From positions 558,001 through 622,000 of the forward strand of contig NZ_JAPCZF010000003.1 in the NCBI RefSeq assembly GCF_025938095.1: DNA of 64,000 nt. The letters are read 5' to 3'. Positions 8,174 through 17,740 of this stretch are shown here, in pieces. Below the pieces are notes generated by a model that searched no databases, had not been told where the DNA came from, and saw only the letters and a list, made by a program, of their open reading frames with translations. Source of the DNA: Novosphingobium sp. JCM 18896 (GTDB lineage Bacteria > Pseudomonadota > Alphaproteobacteria > Sphingomonadales > Sphingomonadaceae). How positions within the stretch are numbered: position 1 is the first letter of the stretch; the number at the start of each line of letters is the position of its first letter. A program made the position numbers and the translations under genes.

Positions 8174-9247
8174 ATGGCTGCTCAGCTCAAGCTGATCCAG
8201 GAAGGCAAGGAAAAGGACTCCATGGACCGTCAAAAGGCGCTCGAAGCAGCGCTGGCTCAGATCGATCGCGCTTTCGGCAAAGGCTCGGCGATGAAGCTGG
8301 GCTCGAAGGAGACGATGAAGGTGGAAGCGATTTCCACCGGTTCGCTCGGGCTCGACATCGCGCTCGGCGTCGGCGGCCTGCCGCGCGGCCGCGTGATCGA
8401 GGTCTATGGCCCCGAGAGCTCGGGCAAGACCACCCTGGCGCTTCACGTCATCGCCGAAGCGCAGAAGACCGGCGGCACCGCCGCTTTCGTCGATGCCGAA
8501 CACGCGCTCGACCCGGTCTATGCCAAGAAGCTCGGCGTCGACATCGACGAGCTGATCGTCTCGCAGCCCGACACCGGCGAGCAGGCGCTCGAGATCGTCG
8601 ACACCCTGGTGCGTTCGAACGCGATCGACGTGCTCGTGGTCGACTCGGTCGCCGCGCTCGTCCCGCGTGCCGAAATCGAGGGCGAGATGGGCGACAGCCA
8701 CGTCGGCCTTCAGGCGCGCCTGATGTCGCAGTCGCTGCGCAAGCTCACCGGCTCGATCAGCCGTTCGCGCTGCATGGTGATCTTCATCAACCAGCTGCGC
8801 ATGAAGATCGGCGTGATGTACGGCAATCCCGAGACCACGACCGGCGGCAATGCGCTCAAGTTCTACGCCTCGGTCCGCCTCGACATCCGCCGCACCGGCC
8901 AGATCAAGGATCGCGACGAAATCACCGGCAACGCCACGCGCGTCAAGGTCGTCAAGAACAAGGTCGCGCCGCCGTTCAAGCAGGTCGAGTTCGACATCAT
9001 GTACGGCGAGGGCATTTCGAAGATCGGCGAGATCCTCGACCTCGGCGTCAAGGCCGGCATCGTCGAGAAGTCGGGCGCCTGGTTCAGCTACGACTCGATC
9101 CGCATCGGCCAGGGTCGCGAGAATTCGAAGCAGTATCTCAAGGACAATCCTGAAGTTGCCGACCGTCTGGAAGCCGCGATCCGCGGCAAGACCGACGGTC
9201 TTGCGGAGGAAATGATGGCGGGCCCGGACGCGGACGACGACATCTGA
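8174..9247 (+). CDS. recA: Recombinase RecA
   Basis: 357 aa. A DNA-dependent ATPase that forms filaments on single-stranded DNA, catalyses strand exchange and activates LexA cleavage. Visible features are Walker [10 protein letters not shown] (from Gly79), Walker [10 protein letters not shown], the DNA-binding loops ([32 protein letters not shown]) and the acidic tail GPDADDDI. The start at 8174 has GGAGG 8 nt upstream; an internal Met at codon 17 has only a weak AGGA. The N-terminus is a dozen residues longer than the E. coli protein. It lies downstream of the SOS box and ends at a strong terminator (9297-9339). Confidence 0.98.
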   Translation: MAAQLKLIQEGKEKDSMDRQKALEAALAQIDRAFGKGSAMKLGSKETMKVEAISTGSLGLDIALGVGGLPRGRVIEVYGPESSGKTTLALHVIAEAQKTGGTAAFVDAEHALDPVYAKKLGVDIDELIVSQPDTGEQALEIVDTLVRSNAIDVLVVDSVAALVPRAEIEGEMGDSHVGLQARLMSQSLRKLTGSISRSRCMVIFINQLRMKIGVMYGNPETTTGGNALKFYASVRLDIRRTGQIKDRDEITGNATRVKVVKNKVAPPFKQVEFDIMYGEGISKIGEILDLGVKAGIVEKSGAWFSYDSIRIGQGRENSKQYLKDNPEVADRLEAAIRGKTDGLAEEMMAGPDADDDI

Positions 9248-9296
9248 CCCTTCAAGGAACGTCGCCCGGCTTGCCGGATGCGTTCGAGAAAACGGG

Positions 9297-9339
9297 ACCG
9301 GCGCGGGCAGCGAGTGGCCGCGCCGGTTCTTTTCGTTTT
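9297..9339 (+). terminator. Rho-independent terminator of recA
   Basis: A perfect 10-bp stem ACCGGCGCGG (9297-9306) / CCGCGCCGGT (9318-9327) with an 11-nt loop is followed by TCTTTTCGTTTT. It lies 50 nt after the recA stop. The rest of the 305-nt gap to the next gene holds a separate long hairpin (9476-9529) and no gene. Confidence 0.85.
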
Positions 9340-9475
9340 GGCTTCGCGGCGCGTGTTCGGCCTGCATCAGGCGCGTGGTCATACCCGTGCCACGGCTTAG
9401 ACTTTGGTCGAATGCGGTCTCTCGCAGGCGGCGGAGTAAGAAGCCGGTAAGTACGTTTTGTTAAGCCGTGCCCAT

Positions 9476-9529
9476 CGGCATACGGTCAGAAGTGATCGCT
9501 GGGGGGCGATGCAACGGACCGGTATGCCG
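9476..9529 (+). promoter_or_regulatory. Long imperfect hairpin in the leader of the diguanylate cyclase gene
   Basis: An outer stem pairs CGGCATAC-GGTC (9476-9487) with GACCGGTATGCCG (9517-9529) with a single bulge, 12 bp in all. An inner stem pairs ATCGC (9495-9499) with GCGAT (9506-9510) around a G-rich loop. It ends 23 nt before the start codon at 9553. It could be an mRNA leader structure or a palindromic operator. It does not match the c-di-GMP riboswitch classes that I know. Confidence 0.45.
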
Positions 9530-9552
9530 TGGGTGTGGGACGGTGATATCTG

Positions 9553-10548
9553 ATGTCCGATGACAAGCTGAACGACGAAACGGGCCGCATCGCGGCGCTC
9601 GCGCGTTACGACATTCTCGACAGCCCGGCCGACGGTGCCTTCGATCGAATCACCGAGCTCGTGCGGGCCGTGCTGGGGGTGCCGATCTGCGCGGTGTCGC
9701 TGGTCGATACCGATCGCCAGTGGTTCAAGTCGCATCCCGGCGTCGACGCCTCCGAAACCCCGCGCGAGATCGCCTTCTGCGATCACACGATCCGCGGTCG
9801 CGATCCGATGATCGTCTGCGATGCCGCGCAGGACTCGCGCTTCCGCGAAAATCCGCTGGTCACCGGCGAGCTCGGCATTGCCAGCTACGCCGGCGTGCCG
9901 CTCGAAACCCCCGACGGCTACAACATCGGCACGCTCTGCGCGATCGACACGCGGCCGCGCGATTTCGATCCGGCGCAGATCGCGATCCTCAAGAGCCTCG
10001 CCGCGCTCGTCGTCGATCAGCTCGAACTGCGCAACATGGCCGATCGCGACTCGCTGACCGGTGCGCTGACCCGCCGCGCCTTCGTCGCCGAGGTCGAGCG
10101 GAAGATCACGCTGTTCGACCGTGGCCAGCGCCCGGCCGCGCTGGTGATGCTCGACATCGATCACTTCAAGCGCGTCAACGACACCTATGGCCATGCCGTC
10201 GGCGACAAGGTCATCCGCGCCGTGGTCCAGGCTTGCCAGGGCACGCGCCGTCCGGCCGATACCCTGGGCCGTCTCGGCGGGGAGGAATTCTGCCTGCTGC
10301 TGGCCGAAACCACCGAGGCCGCGGCCATCCAGGCCGCGCAACGCTTCTGCTACGCTCTGCGCCAGCTCGTCATCGACAACGATCCGCCGCTCAGCGTCAC
10401 CGCGAGTTTCGGCGTCGCGGCGATCGGCGCGGACCGCATGACCAGCGATCTCTGGCTCGCGGCTGCCGATGCCGCGCTCTACGAAGCCAAGCGCAGCGGC
10501 CGCAACCGCGTCGCCGTGGCACCGCTGATCGAGACGCGCGCGGCTTGA
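9553..10548 (+). CDS. GAF-GGDEF diguanylate cyclase
   Basis: 331 aa, cytosolic, no membrane segment. An N-terminal GAF domain (about 15-155; ARYDILDSPAD, then FCDHTI, YAGVPLETPDGYNIGTLCAID) is followed by a GGDEF domain (about 165-325). The active site GGEEF is at 242-246, with SLTGALTRR and DIDHFKRVNDTYGH ahead of it. The catalytic site is intact, so it should make c-di-GMP from two GTP. An RxxD inhibitory site (RPAD, 233-236) lies exactly five residues before GGEEF, which predicts product feedback. The GAF ligand is unknown. It is a single gene with a hairpin leader, two genes away from the c-di-GMP-responsive kinase CckA. Confidence 0.93.
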   Translation: MSDDKLNDETGRIAALARYDILDSPADGAFDRITELVRAVLGVPICAVSLVDTDRQWFKSHPGVDASETPREIAFCDHTIRGRDPMIVCDAAQDSRFRENPLVTGELGIASYAGVPLETPDGYNIGTLCAIDTRPRDFDPAQIAILKSLAALVVDQLELRNMADRDSLTGALTRRAFVAEVERKITLFDRGQRPAALVMLDIDHFKRVNDTYGHAVGDKVIRAVVQACQGTRRPADTLGRLGGEEFCLLLAETTEAAAIQAAQRFCYALRQLVIDNDPPLSVTASFGVAAIGADRMTSDLWLAAADAALYEAKRSGRNRVAVAPLIETRAA

Positions 10549-10650
10549 CGTTCACCGGCTGACGGGATCGCTCCGAACCCGAGCCAATCCCGGCGAGAAC
10601 TGCCGCCAATTCGCCGCAATCCGATGGTCTCCACGCCGTGTGGAGGTCCC

Positions 10651-10956
10651 ATGCCCGCAGATGCCGTACCCGTCCCGATCGAAGCGCCGGCCCCGGTCAT
10701 CACCGGCCGGTTCAACGTGCTCGGCCCGCCGGTCAAGCCGCGCTGCCCGCCGTCGCCGAGCGGCGAGATCGTCGTCTGCGCCCAGGATAACGAACAGTTC
10801 CGCCTGCGCCCGCTGCCCGATCGCTACGAGCAGAAGGACGATCCGCTCGAACTCAAGCTCAGCGAGAACGCCAGCGCCAAGGCCGAGGTCGAGCGTGCCG
10901 GCGTCGGCGGCTTCGTCAGCAACCGCATCATGATGAAGATGAAGCTCAAGTTCTAA
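10651..10956 (+). CDS. Conserved hypothetical protein
   Basis: 101 aa. The start at 10651 is preceded by GGAGG with 4-nt spacing; a Met 27 nt upstream has no such site. There is no signal or membrane segment. It has a Pro-rich start (PVPIEAPAPVITGRFNVLGPP), then a Cys pair in CPPSPSGEIVVCAQ, an ERY/EQFRLRPLPDRY stretch and a Met/Lys-rich end (MMKMKLKF). The 'GEIVVC/T' pattern recurs in many sphingomonad proteins, but no function is attached to it. The gene stands alone between the diguanylate cyclase and the convergent EF-G-like gene. Confidence 0.7.
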   Translation: MPADAVPVPIEAPAPVITGRFNVLGPPVKPRCPPSPSGEIVVCAQDNEQFRLRPLPDRYEQKDDPLELKLSENASAKAEVERAGVGGFVSNRIMMKMKLKF

Positions 10957-11034
10957 AGGGTCCGGCGCAAAGGGCCGGGCGCAAAGGGCAGGGCGGGGGA
11001 GCGCGATCCCCACACCCTGCCAGGTTACCCGTGT

Positions 11035-13125
11035 TCAGGCCACCTCGGTCACCCGCGCCTTGACGACGTCGTCGGCGTGCTTGCCCGTCAGTTCCTGCAG
11101 ATGATCGAAGTCGGCGTTGAAACTCGCCAAGCCCTGGCTCAGCGAGCGCAGTTCGGCATCGAGCCCGTGGAGTGCCGCTTCGGGCAGCAGCGCCTCGACC
11201 CGGTCCCACCGCGCCCAGTCGGGATGCGGCGCGAGGCCGAGGATCTGCCCGCGCCGGCTCGACAGCACCGAGCCCACCTTCGAACCCGTGCCGGCGGGCG
11301 CGTCGACCGCCACCTTGCAGATCGGCTCGAGCAGGTAGGGCGCCGCCGCGGCCAGGGCTTCGGTCATGGCCATGCGCCCGGCCACGCGGAAGGCGAGCTC
11401 GGACGAATCGACCGAGTGGAACGAGCCGTCGACCAGCGTCACCGCGACGTCGACCACGGGGAAGCCCAGCGGCCCTTTCATCATGGCGTCGCGCACGCCC
11501 ATCTCGACCGCGGGGATGTACTGCTTGGGGATCGCGCCGCCGGTGATCCTGTCATCGAAGCGGAAGCCCTCGCCGGCGGCGAGCGGGCGGATCTCGATCA
11601 CGCAGTCGCCGTACTGGCCATGCCCGCCCGACTGCTTCTTGTGCCTCCCGCGCTGGCTGGCCGGCTTGCGGATCGATTCGCGATAGGCGATCCGCGGCGC
11701 GCGCGTGTCGACCGCGACGCCGTAGCGCCGCTGCAGCCGCCCCAGCACGACCTGGAGATGGTCGTCGTTGACCCCGCGGAGCAGGGTCTCGTGCGTCGCG
11801 TCGTCCTGCGACCACTGCAGCGCCGGATCCTCTTCGCAGAGCCGGTGGAGCGCGGTCGAGAGCTTGACGTCGTCCTTGCGGTCGCGCGTGGTGATGGCGA
11901 TCGCTGCGTTGCGCGCCGGATATTCGACGAGCAGCGCCGAGGTGCAACTCGCCCCCTTGCCGGGCAGCAGCATGCCGCAGCGCGCCGAGTCGACCTTGGC
12001 GACGGCGACCACGTCGCCCGCCGCGGCCGCGCTCTGCTTGGCGGTCTTGTCGCCCTGGAGGAAGAACAGCGAGCCCGTGCGCGCCGCCTCGCCGCCGACC
12101 GCAAGCTCGTCGCCCTCGTTGATGCCACCGGCCTGCGGGCCGATGACGCGGCCGAGCGCCAGCCGCCCCATGGCGCCGCCGTTGGCGATCTTGAACACGT
12201 GCAGCGCGGTACCGCCCTCGATACCGAGCCGCGCGGCGACCGCCTCGGGCCCCGGCGTCTCGTGGCGCAGCAGCTTGAGCAGGCGATGCACGCCGCCGCC
12301 GGTCAGCGCCGAGCCGAGCACCACGGGAACGACCTGGTTGCCCGCGGTGTCCGCGGCGAGATCGGCCATGACCTGCGCGGTATCGGGCGTCTCGTCCATG
12401 AGCAGCGCTTCGAGCAAGGTGTCATCGAAATCGGCGAGCGTTTCGAGCAGATGCGTGCGCTCTTCCTGTTCGCGCGCGATCATGTCGCCGGGAATGTCGA
12501 CCCTTTCGGATTCCTTGCCGGGGCGGTAGCGATAGGCGCGCTCGAGCGCGAGATCGACGTAGCCGGTGACGTGATCGCCCTCCCGGATCGGGATCTGCCG
12601 CAAGGCCAGCGGCTCGCGGCTCATCGGCTGGAGTTCGCCGATCAGTTCGCGCACGGCGCCGGCGCGCGCGTTCTCGATCTTGTTGACGAACACCGCGTGC
12701 GGCACGCCGAGTTCGTCGAGGCGGCGCAGGATCGGCTCGGCCAGCGCCGCGCGTTCGGGGGCGGGGTCGATCACCACCAGCACCATGTCGGCCGATTGCA
12801 GTGCGGCGAGGCCGTCGGCCGCGAAACCGGCGCCGCCCGGCATGTCGATCAGCGCGAAGCGATCACCGAGATAGTCGAGATGCATGAGGTTGATCTCGGT
12901 CGAGCCGCGCCGCGCGCGCGCTTCGGGACTGGCGTCACCGACCGTGGTGCCGGCCTCGACGCTGCCCTGCCGGTTGATCGCGCCGCTGGCGAACAGCAAC
13001 GCTTCGGCGAGGCTGGTCTTTCCCGTGCCCGCCGGTCCCACCAGCGCGATCGCGCGGGCTTGGGAGCCGGGAGCACGGGCCGAACTGTTACCGTGCAGGG
13101 TACCTTTGGATGTCATGCTGCCCAT
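11035..13125 (-). CDS. Elongation factor G-like GTPase
   Basis: 696 aa. Start at 13125, with GAGGAGG 5 nt upstream. Domain order follows EF-G: G domain (P-loop GPAGTGKTS at 30-38; G3 DMPGG at 94-98; G4 NKIE at 148-151), a beta-barrel domain II (about 285-380), then domains III, IV (RGRHKKQSGGHGQYGDCVIEI, FRFDDRITGGAIP) and V. It belongs to the EF-G-like branch, not to canonical FusA. The catalytic His of the G3 loop (DTPGH) is replaced by Gly, and the G4 Asp (NKxD) by Glu. The basic domain IV segment is kept. The ribosomal role of this paralogue group is unsettled. It is divergent from the lipid-kinase-like gene. Confidence 0.85.
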   Translation of the reverse strand: MGSMTSKGTLHGNSSARAPGSQARAIALVGPAGTGKTSLAEALLFASGAINRQGSVEAGTTVGDASPEARARRGSTEINLMHLDYLGDRFALIDMPGGAGFAADGLAALQSADMVLVVIDPAPERAALAEPILRRLDELGVPHAVFVNKIENARAGAVRELIGELQPMSREPLALRQIPIREGDHVTGYVDLALERAYRYRPGKESERVDIPGDMIAREQEERTHLLETLADFDDTLLEALLMDETPDTAQVMADLAADTAGNQVVPVVLGSALTGGGVHRLLKLLRHETPGPEAVAARLGIEGGTALHVFKIANGGAMGRLALGRVIGPQAGGINEGDELAVGGEAARTGSLFFLQGDKTAKQSAAAAGDVVAVAKVDSARCGMLLPGKGASCTSALLVEYPARNAAIAITTRDRKDDVKLSTALHRLCEEDPALQWSQDDATHETLLRGVNDDHLQVVLGRLQRRYGVAVDTRAPRIAYRESIRKPASQRGRHKKQSGGHGQYGDCVIEIRPLAAGEGFRFDDRITGGAIPKQYIPAVEMGVRDAMMKGPLGFPVVDVAVTLVDGSFHSVDSSELAFRVAGRMAMTEALAAAAPYLLEPICKVAVDAPAGTGSKVGSVLSSRRGQILGLAPHPDWARWDRVEALLPEAALHGLDAELRSLSQGLASFNADFDHLQELTGKHADDVVKARVTEVA

Positions 13126-13318
13126 CGTCGCCTCCTCTCGTGTGAAGGCGCGTCGGCGCATATCTTGCGCTCGATCGCGCAAAGACGGGACGGTGATGCT
13201 CTGCCTGTCTGCGGTGAGTCGCAAGCGAAATTTGTTGAATGCGCGGCCCAGGCTTCGTACCTTGGCAGGCTCCGATGCGAGGAACAGAATCGCCTCGCGA
13301 CGCATTGTGGCGGATGTC

Positions 13319-14251
13319 ATGGCAAGCACGCTCCCAGTGCTGATCAACCGTACCGGCGGAACTGCAGCGGCGCTCGGCGATTCGCTGCGCGCGAAGGTCG
13401 AGGAAGCCTTCGCCGCGACCGGCCGCGCGATCGAACTCGAACTCGTCGATGGGGCCGACATGGCCGAGGCGGTGCGCAGCCACCGCGGCAAGCCGCGCGT
13501 GGTCGTCGGCGGCGGCGACGGCACCCTGGGCGGTGCCGCGGCGATCCTGGCCAATTCGCCGACCGCGCTGGCGATTCTGCCGCTCGGCACGCGCAACCAC
13601 CTCGCGCGCCAGCTCGACATCCCGCTCGATCTGACCCAGGCGGCGGCCGTCGCGGTGGATGGGCAGCGCCGCCGCATCGACCTCGGCAGCGCGGGCGACC
13701 GGGTCTTCGTTAACAACGCCTCTTTTGGCATTTACACGCGCTTCGTGCGCCAGCGCGATCGCGTTTCCGGCCCCAAGTGGTTCGGCGCGATCCCGGCGAC
13801 CTGGCACGTGCTGCGCAACATGCGCGCGCAGCATTTCACGCTCGAGATCGACGGGGCCACGCGCGCGATCACCACGCCGCTGCTGTTCGTCGGCAACAAC
13901 CAGTATTCGATCGAGCCCGGCCAGTTCGGCGAGCGCGAGACGCTCGAAGACGGTCAGCTTTCGGTCTTCGCCGTGGCCGCGCAAGCGCCGCACAACCTGA
14001 TCGCCTTCGCCGCGCGCGCCGTCGTCGGCCTAGCCCACCCCGAGCGCGACTTCGCCGAATGCGCGAACGCCGCCGAAGTGGTGATCGACGGGCAGGGCTG
14101 GATCGAGGGCGCCTTCGACGGTGAGCTCGAATGGCTGCCGCTGCCGCTTACGCTCAAGAGCCTGCCGCGGGCGCTTGGTGTCGTGACACCCAGGGAAAGT
14201 GCATCGTCTGACCAGAATCTGTTCAAGATTCACGATTCCCGCACACACTAG
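13319..14251 (+). CDS. Diacylglycerol/sphingosine kinase-family lipid kinase
   Basis: 310 aa. N-terminal DAGK catalytic domain with the nucleotide-binding signature GGGDGT (64-69) and LGTRNHLARQLDIP, then the beta-rich C-terminal lobe (FVNNASFGIYTRFVRQRD, FVGNNQYSIEP). Such proteins phosphorylate lipid hydroxyl groups with ATP; YegS and DgkB are related. In sphingolipid-making sphingomonads a sphingoid or ceramide substrate is possible, but the sequence does not show it. ATG 13319 is taken as the start; an in-frame GTG at 13307 is an alternative, and neither has a strong ribosome-binding site. Confidence 0.82.
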   Translation: MASTLPVLINRTGGTAAALGDSLRAKVEEAFAATGRAIELELVDGADMAEAVRSHRGKPRVVVGGGDGTLGGAAAILANSPTALAILPLGTRNHLARQLDIPLDLTQAAAVAVDGQRRRIDLGSAGDRVFVNNASFGIYTRFVRQRDRVSGPKWFGAIPATWHVLRNMRAQHFTLEIDGATRAITTPLLFVGNNQYSIEPGQFGERETLEDGQLSVFAVAAQAPHNLIAFAARAVVGLAHPERDFAECANAAEVVIDGQGWIEGAFDGELEWLPLPLTLKSLPRALGVVTPRESASSDQNLFKIHDSRTH

Positions 14252-14275
14252 TTGTCGTCAGCAAGGCTGACGTGA

Positions 14276-14355
14276 CCGCACCGGCCCGCTCCCCCACCCG
14301 GCCACCCATAGGCTACTATCGTAGGGTGGCCGGGTGGGGGAGCGGGCCGGTGCGG
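14276..14355. repeat. Perfect 32-bp inverted repeat with 16-nt loop
   Basis: The arms 14276-14307 and 14324-14355 are exact reverse complements over 32 bp, starting CCGCACCGGCCCGCTC on the left. The loop is ATAGGCTACTATCGTA. It fills most of the 180-nt gap between the lipid-kinase-like gene and alaS and has no poly-T tail, so it is not a classic terminator. It looks like a REP/MITE-type palindromic element. It would form a very stable hairpin in the alaS leader or at the end of the upstream message. Confidence 0.9.
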
Positions 14356-14431
14356 CATATCCGCGCAAGCGGATCAGCAAAAAGGCGCTTCCGGCTTGTC
14401 GGCCCCGCGCGGCTCGCTTATCGGCGAATTC

Positions 14432-17086
14432 ATGACTTCGACCAACGAAATCCGCCGGTCCTTCCTCGACTATTTCGCGGCCAATGGCCACGAAGCCGTC
14501 CAGTCGGCACCGCTCGTGCCGTACAACGACCCGACCTTGATGTTCGTCAACGCGGGCATGGTCCCGTTCAAGAACGTCTTCACGGGCCTCGAAACGCGCG
14601 CCGTGCCGCGCGCGGCCTCGTCGCAGAAGTGCGTGCGCGCGGGCGGCAAGCACAACGATCTCGACAATGTCGGCTATACGGCGCGGCATCACACCTTCTT
14701 CGAGATGTTGGGGAATTTCTCCTTCGGCGACTACTTCAAGGAACAGGCGATCACCCACGCCTGGACCCTGCTGACGAAGGAATGGGGCCTGCCGGCGGAC
14801 AAGCTGACGGCGACGGTCTATCACACCGACGACGAGGCCTTCGACCTGTGGAAGAAGATCGCCGGTCTGCCCGAGGAGCGGATCATCCGCATCCCGACCT
14901 CGGACAACTTCTGGTCGATGGGCGACACCGGCCCCTGCGGTCCGTGCTCGGAAATCTTCTTCGACCACGGCGATCACATCTGGGGTGGTCCTCCGGGATC
15001 GCCCGAAGAGGACGGTGACCGCTTCATCGAGATCTGGAACCTCGTGTTCATGCAGTTCGAGCAGCATGCCGACGGCACGCGCACCGACCTGCCGCGCCCG
15101 TCGATCGACACGGGCATGGGTCTCGAACGCGTCGCCGCGGTGCTCCAGGGCGAGCACGACAACTACGACATCGACACCTTCCGCGCGCTGATCGCCGCTT
15201 CCGAGAGCCTGACCGGCGTCAAGGCTCAGGGTGAGACCCAGGCCAGCCACCGCGTGATCGCCGATCACCTGCGCTCGACCTCGTTCCTGCTCGCCGATGG
15301 CGTGCTGCCGTCGAACGAAGGCCGCGGCTACGTGCTGCGCCGCATCATGCGCCGCGCGATGCGTCATGCGCACCTGCTCGGCGCCAAGGATCCGCTGATG
15401 CACCGCCTGGTGCCCGCGCTGGTCGCCGAGATGGGCCAGGCCTATCCCGAACTCGGCCGCGCGCAGCCGCTGATCGAGGAAACGCTCGAGCGCGAGGAAA
15501 TCCAGTTCCGCCGCACCCTGACCAACGGGCTCAAGCTGCTCGACGAGGCGACCGGTGGCCTGGGCGAGGGCGACAGCCTGCCCGGCGAGACCGCGTTCAA
15601 GCTCTACGACACCTACGGCTTCCCTTACGACCTCACCGAGGACGCACTGCGCGCCCGCGGCATCGGCGTCGACAAGGACGGCTTCGATGCGGCCATGGCG
15701 CAGCAGAAGGCCGCCGCGCGCGCGGCCTGGAAGGGCTCGGGCCAGGCCGCCGACAGCGAGATCTGGTTCGACGTGGCCGAGCGCGAGGGTGCGACCGAGT
15801 TCACCGGCTACACCGCGACCAGCGGCGAGGGCCAGGTCGTCGCGCTGGTCAAGGACGGCAAGGAAGTCGCCAGCGCGAGCGCCGGTGACGAAGTCGTCGT
15901 CCTGACCAACCAGACGCCGTTCTACGGCGAGAGCGGCGGCCAGACCGGCGATGCCGGCACGATTTCGACCAATGAGGGGCTGAAGCTCACCGTATCTGAT
16001 ACGGCCAAGCCGCTGGGTCGGCTCCACGCGCACCAGGCCAAGGTCGAGAGCGGTACGATCAAGGTCGGCGACGCGGTCCAGCTCGCGGTTGACGTCGAGC
16101 GTCGCGATGCGATCCGCGCGAACCACTCGGCCACGCACCTGCTGCACGCGGCGCTGCGCAACCGCCTGGGCGATCACGTTACGCAGAAGGGCTCGCTGGT
16201 CGCGGCCGACCGCCTGCGCTTCGACTTCTCGCACCCCAAGGCGCTGAGCGACGAGGACATCGCCGCGATCGAAGCCGAGGTGAACGCCGAGATCCGCCAC
16301 AACGAGGCCGTGGTCACGCGGCTGATGACCCCCGACGATGCGATCGAGGCCGGCGCCATGGCGCTGTTCGGCGAGAAGTACGGCGACGAGGTTCGTGTGC
16401 TGTCGATGGGCCGCACCGGCGCCGACAGCCGCAACTATTCGGTCGAGCTCTGCGGCGGCACCCACGTCACCGCGACGGGCGACATCGGCGTGTTCCGTAT
16501 CGTGTCTGAAAGCGCGGTCAGCTCGGGCGTGCGCCGCATCGAGGCGCTGACCGGCGAGGGCGCGCGCCAGTGGCTGGTCGGCCGCGAGCAGGCGCTCAAG
16601 GGCGCCGCGAGCCTGCTGCGCACGACGCCGGAAGACGTCGAGGCGCGCGTCGCGGCACTGCTCGACGAACGCCGCAAGCTCGAACGCGATCTGGCCGAGG
16701 CCAAGAAGGCGCTGGCGCTCGGTGGTGGCGGCGGTGCCAAGGCTGAGGCAGCCGACGAGGACGTCGGCGGGATCAAGTTCTCGGGCCAGGTCATCGACGG
16801 GCTCGACGCCAAGGAACTGCGCGGCCTGCTCGACCAGGAAAAGCAGCGCATGGGCTCGGGCGTGGCCGTGATCATCGCGGTCAACGAAGGCAAGGCGTCG
16901 ATCGCCGCGGCCGTGACCGAGGACCTGGTGGGCAAGGTCAGCGCGGTCGATCTGGTCAAGGCCGGCGTCGAGGCGCTCGGCGGCAAGGGCGGCGGTGGCC
17001 GTCCCGACATGGCCCAGGGCGGCGGTCCCGACGGCAGCAAGGGGGCCGAGGCGCTCGCGGCGGTCAAGGCTGTTCTCGCGGGATGA
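14432..17086 (+). CDS. alaS: Alanine-tRNA ligase
   Basis: 884 aa, full length. It charges tRNA-Ala and edits mischarged Ser/Gly. The class II catalytic core is at the N-terminus ([53 protein letters not shown]). The editing domain carries the zinc ligands His565 and His569 (HSATH) and Cys674 and His678 (CGGTH). The C-terminal oligomerisation (C-Ala) region has coiled coil plus a Gly-rich end ([16 protein letters not shown]). The start Met at 14432 matches the family; Met at 14396 would add 12 unrelated residues. It lies just after a 32-bp palindrome, and its stop overlaps the next gene (ATGA). Confidence 0.98.
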   Translation: MTSTNEIRRSFLDYFAANGHEAVQSAPLVPYNDPTLMFVNAGMVPFKNVFTGLETRAVPRAASSQKCVRAGGKHNDLDNVGYTARHHTFFEMLGNFSFGDYFKEQAITHAWTLLTKEWGLPADKLTATVYHTDDEAFDLWKKIAGLPEERIIRIPTSDNFWSMGDTGPCGPCSEIFFDHGDHIWGGPPGSPEEDGDRFIEIWNLVFMQFEQHADGTRTDLPRPSIDTGMGLERVAAVLQGEHDNYDIDTFRALIAASESLTGVKAQGETQASHRVIADHLRSTSFLLADGVLPSNEGRGYVLRRIMRRAMRHAHLLGAKDPLMHRLVPALVAEMGQAYPELGRAQPLIEETLEREEIQFRRTLTNGLKLLDEATGGLGEGDSLPGETAFKLYDTYGFPYDLTEDALRARGIGVDKDGFDAAMAQQKAAARAAWKGSGQAADSEIWFDVAEREGATEFTGYTATSGEGQVVALVKDGKEVASASAGDEVVVLTNQTPFYGESGGQTGDAGTISTNEGLKLTVSDTAKPLGRLHAHQAKVESGTIKVGDAVQLAVDVERRDAIRANHSATHLLHAALRNRLGDHVTQKGSLVAADRLRFDFSHPKALSDEDIAAIEAEVNAEIRHNEAVVTRLMTPDDAIEAGAMALFGEKYGDEVRVLSMGRTGADSRNYSVELCGGTHVTATGDIGVFRIVSESAVSSGVRRIEALTGEGARQWLVGREQALKGAASLLRTTPEDVEARVAALLDERRKLERDLAEAKKALALGGGGGAKAEAADEDVGGIKFSGQVIDGLDAKELRGLLDQEKQRMGSGVAVIIAVNEGKASIAAAVTEDLVGKVSAVDLVKAGVEALGGKGGGGRPDMAQGGGPDGSKGAEALAAVKAVLAG

Positions 17087-17538
17087 CCCGCAAGGCGTGG
17101 TTGCTGCCGGGCCTGGCGCTGCTTTTGGCAGCGCCGGCTTTCGGCGAAACCGCGCCGGCCTGGCCCAGCGGCCTCTACAGCAACGTCACCTCTTCCGAGC
17201 AGACCGGCGATCTCGGCGGCCTGGAAGTGCGCTTCTACGAGGAAGCGGGCCGCCACATGGCCGAGCTCGCACTCTGCGAGGGCTGGTGCAACGATGTCCA
17301 CATCGCTGAAGTCACGCGCGGAGACAAAGGCTTCGTCTTCGGCTTTACCGAGACTTTTACGGGTGCCGAGGGCGATGTTCCCGTGCCGATCCGCTTCGTC
17401 GTCTGGCGCGCCGGCAACGAGCTCGCCTATTCGACCTACCAGGGCGGCGAAAAAATCGACTACGAAGGCAAGCCGCAGCGGCTCAAGCGCGCGGCGAAGC
17501 CGTTCGGGCTGGCGGTTGCCAAGAGCGGCAAGGAATAG
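17083..17538 (+). CDS. Exported hypothetical protein coupled to alaS
   Basis: 151 aa. The ATG overlaps the alaS TGA, so it is translationally coupled. A clear signal peptide ([21 protein letters not shown], cut after about 21) precedes a mature domain of about 130 residues rich in beta strands ([36 protein letters not shown]). Two Cys in LCEGWCND could form a disulfide. No known family is recognised. The site of action would be the periplasm. It is the last gene before the terminator at 17671. Confidence 0.75.
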   Translation: MTRKAWLLPGLALLLAAPAFGETAPAWPSGLYSNVTSSEQTGDLGGLEVRFYEEAGRHMAELALCEGWCNDVHIAEVTRGDKGFVFGFTETFTGAEGDVPVPIRFVVWRAGNELAYSTYQGGEKIDYEGKPQRLKRAAKPFGLAVAKSGKE

Positions 17539-17564
17539 GCGGCAGGGTTACACATGTGTCATCC

Positions 17565-17663
17565 TGTCACCCGCCAAATTTTCCCTGAAATCGATATTTA
17601 TCAGGTTCTTGCTGCGGTAAGCGCCGGGTGACACATTTCCAACTCGCGTTGTGTTGATCAACG
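17565..17663 (+). other. Structured AT-richer 3'UTR, possible small RNA
   Basis: After the 17538 stop there is an unusually AT-rich stretch with nested pairings. TGTCACCCG (17565-17573) pairs with CGGGTGACA (17625-17633). Inside it, CCTGA-AAT pairs with ATT-TATCAGG around CGAT. A further hairpin, CGTTG (17647-17651) with CAACG (17659-17663), follows, and the block ends at the terminator 17671-17703. This could be a structured 3'UTR or a 3'-end-derived small RNA. I found no clear promoter of its own. Confidence 0.4.
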
Positions 17664-17670
17664 ATTGCAA

Positions 17671-17703
17671 AGAGCCGACGCGGGGCGCCGGCTCTCTTTA
17701 TTT
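17671..17703 (+). terminator. Rho-independent terminator after the alaS unit
   Basis: AGAGCCG (17671-17677) pairs with CGGCTCT (17689-17695) around a GC-rich loop, followed by CTTTATTTC. It would end the alaS-17083 transcript and separates it from the convergent small gene at 17741. Confidence 0.7.
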
Positions 17704-17740
17704 CAGACCTCAGCCGTGTAGGACAGCCTGGTCCACCGCT

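Noticed and set aside
9476..9552. c-di-GMP riboswitch before the diguanylate cyclase
   Set aside because: The hairpin does not contain the conserved core of class I or II c-di-GMP riboswitches as I know them.
11077..13713. 878-codon open frame opposite the EF-G-like gene
   Set aside because: Same GC shadow effect; Arg/His/Gly-rich translation with no motif, whereas the opposite frame has complete EF-G domains.
14258..16465. 735-codon antisense frame over alaS
   Set aside because: No recognisable domain, and alaS on the other strand has all catalytic and editing motifs.
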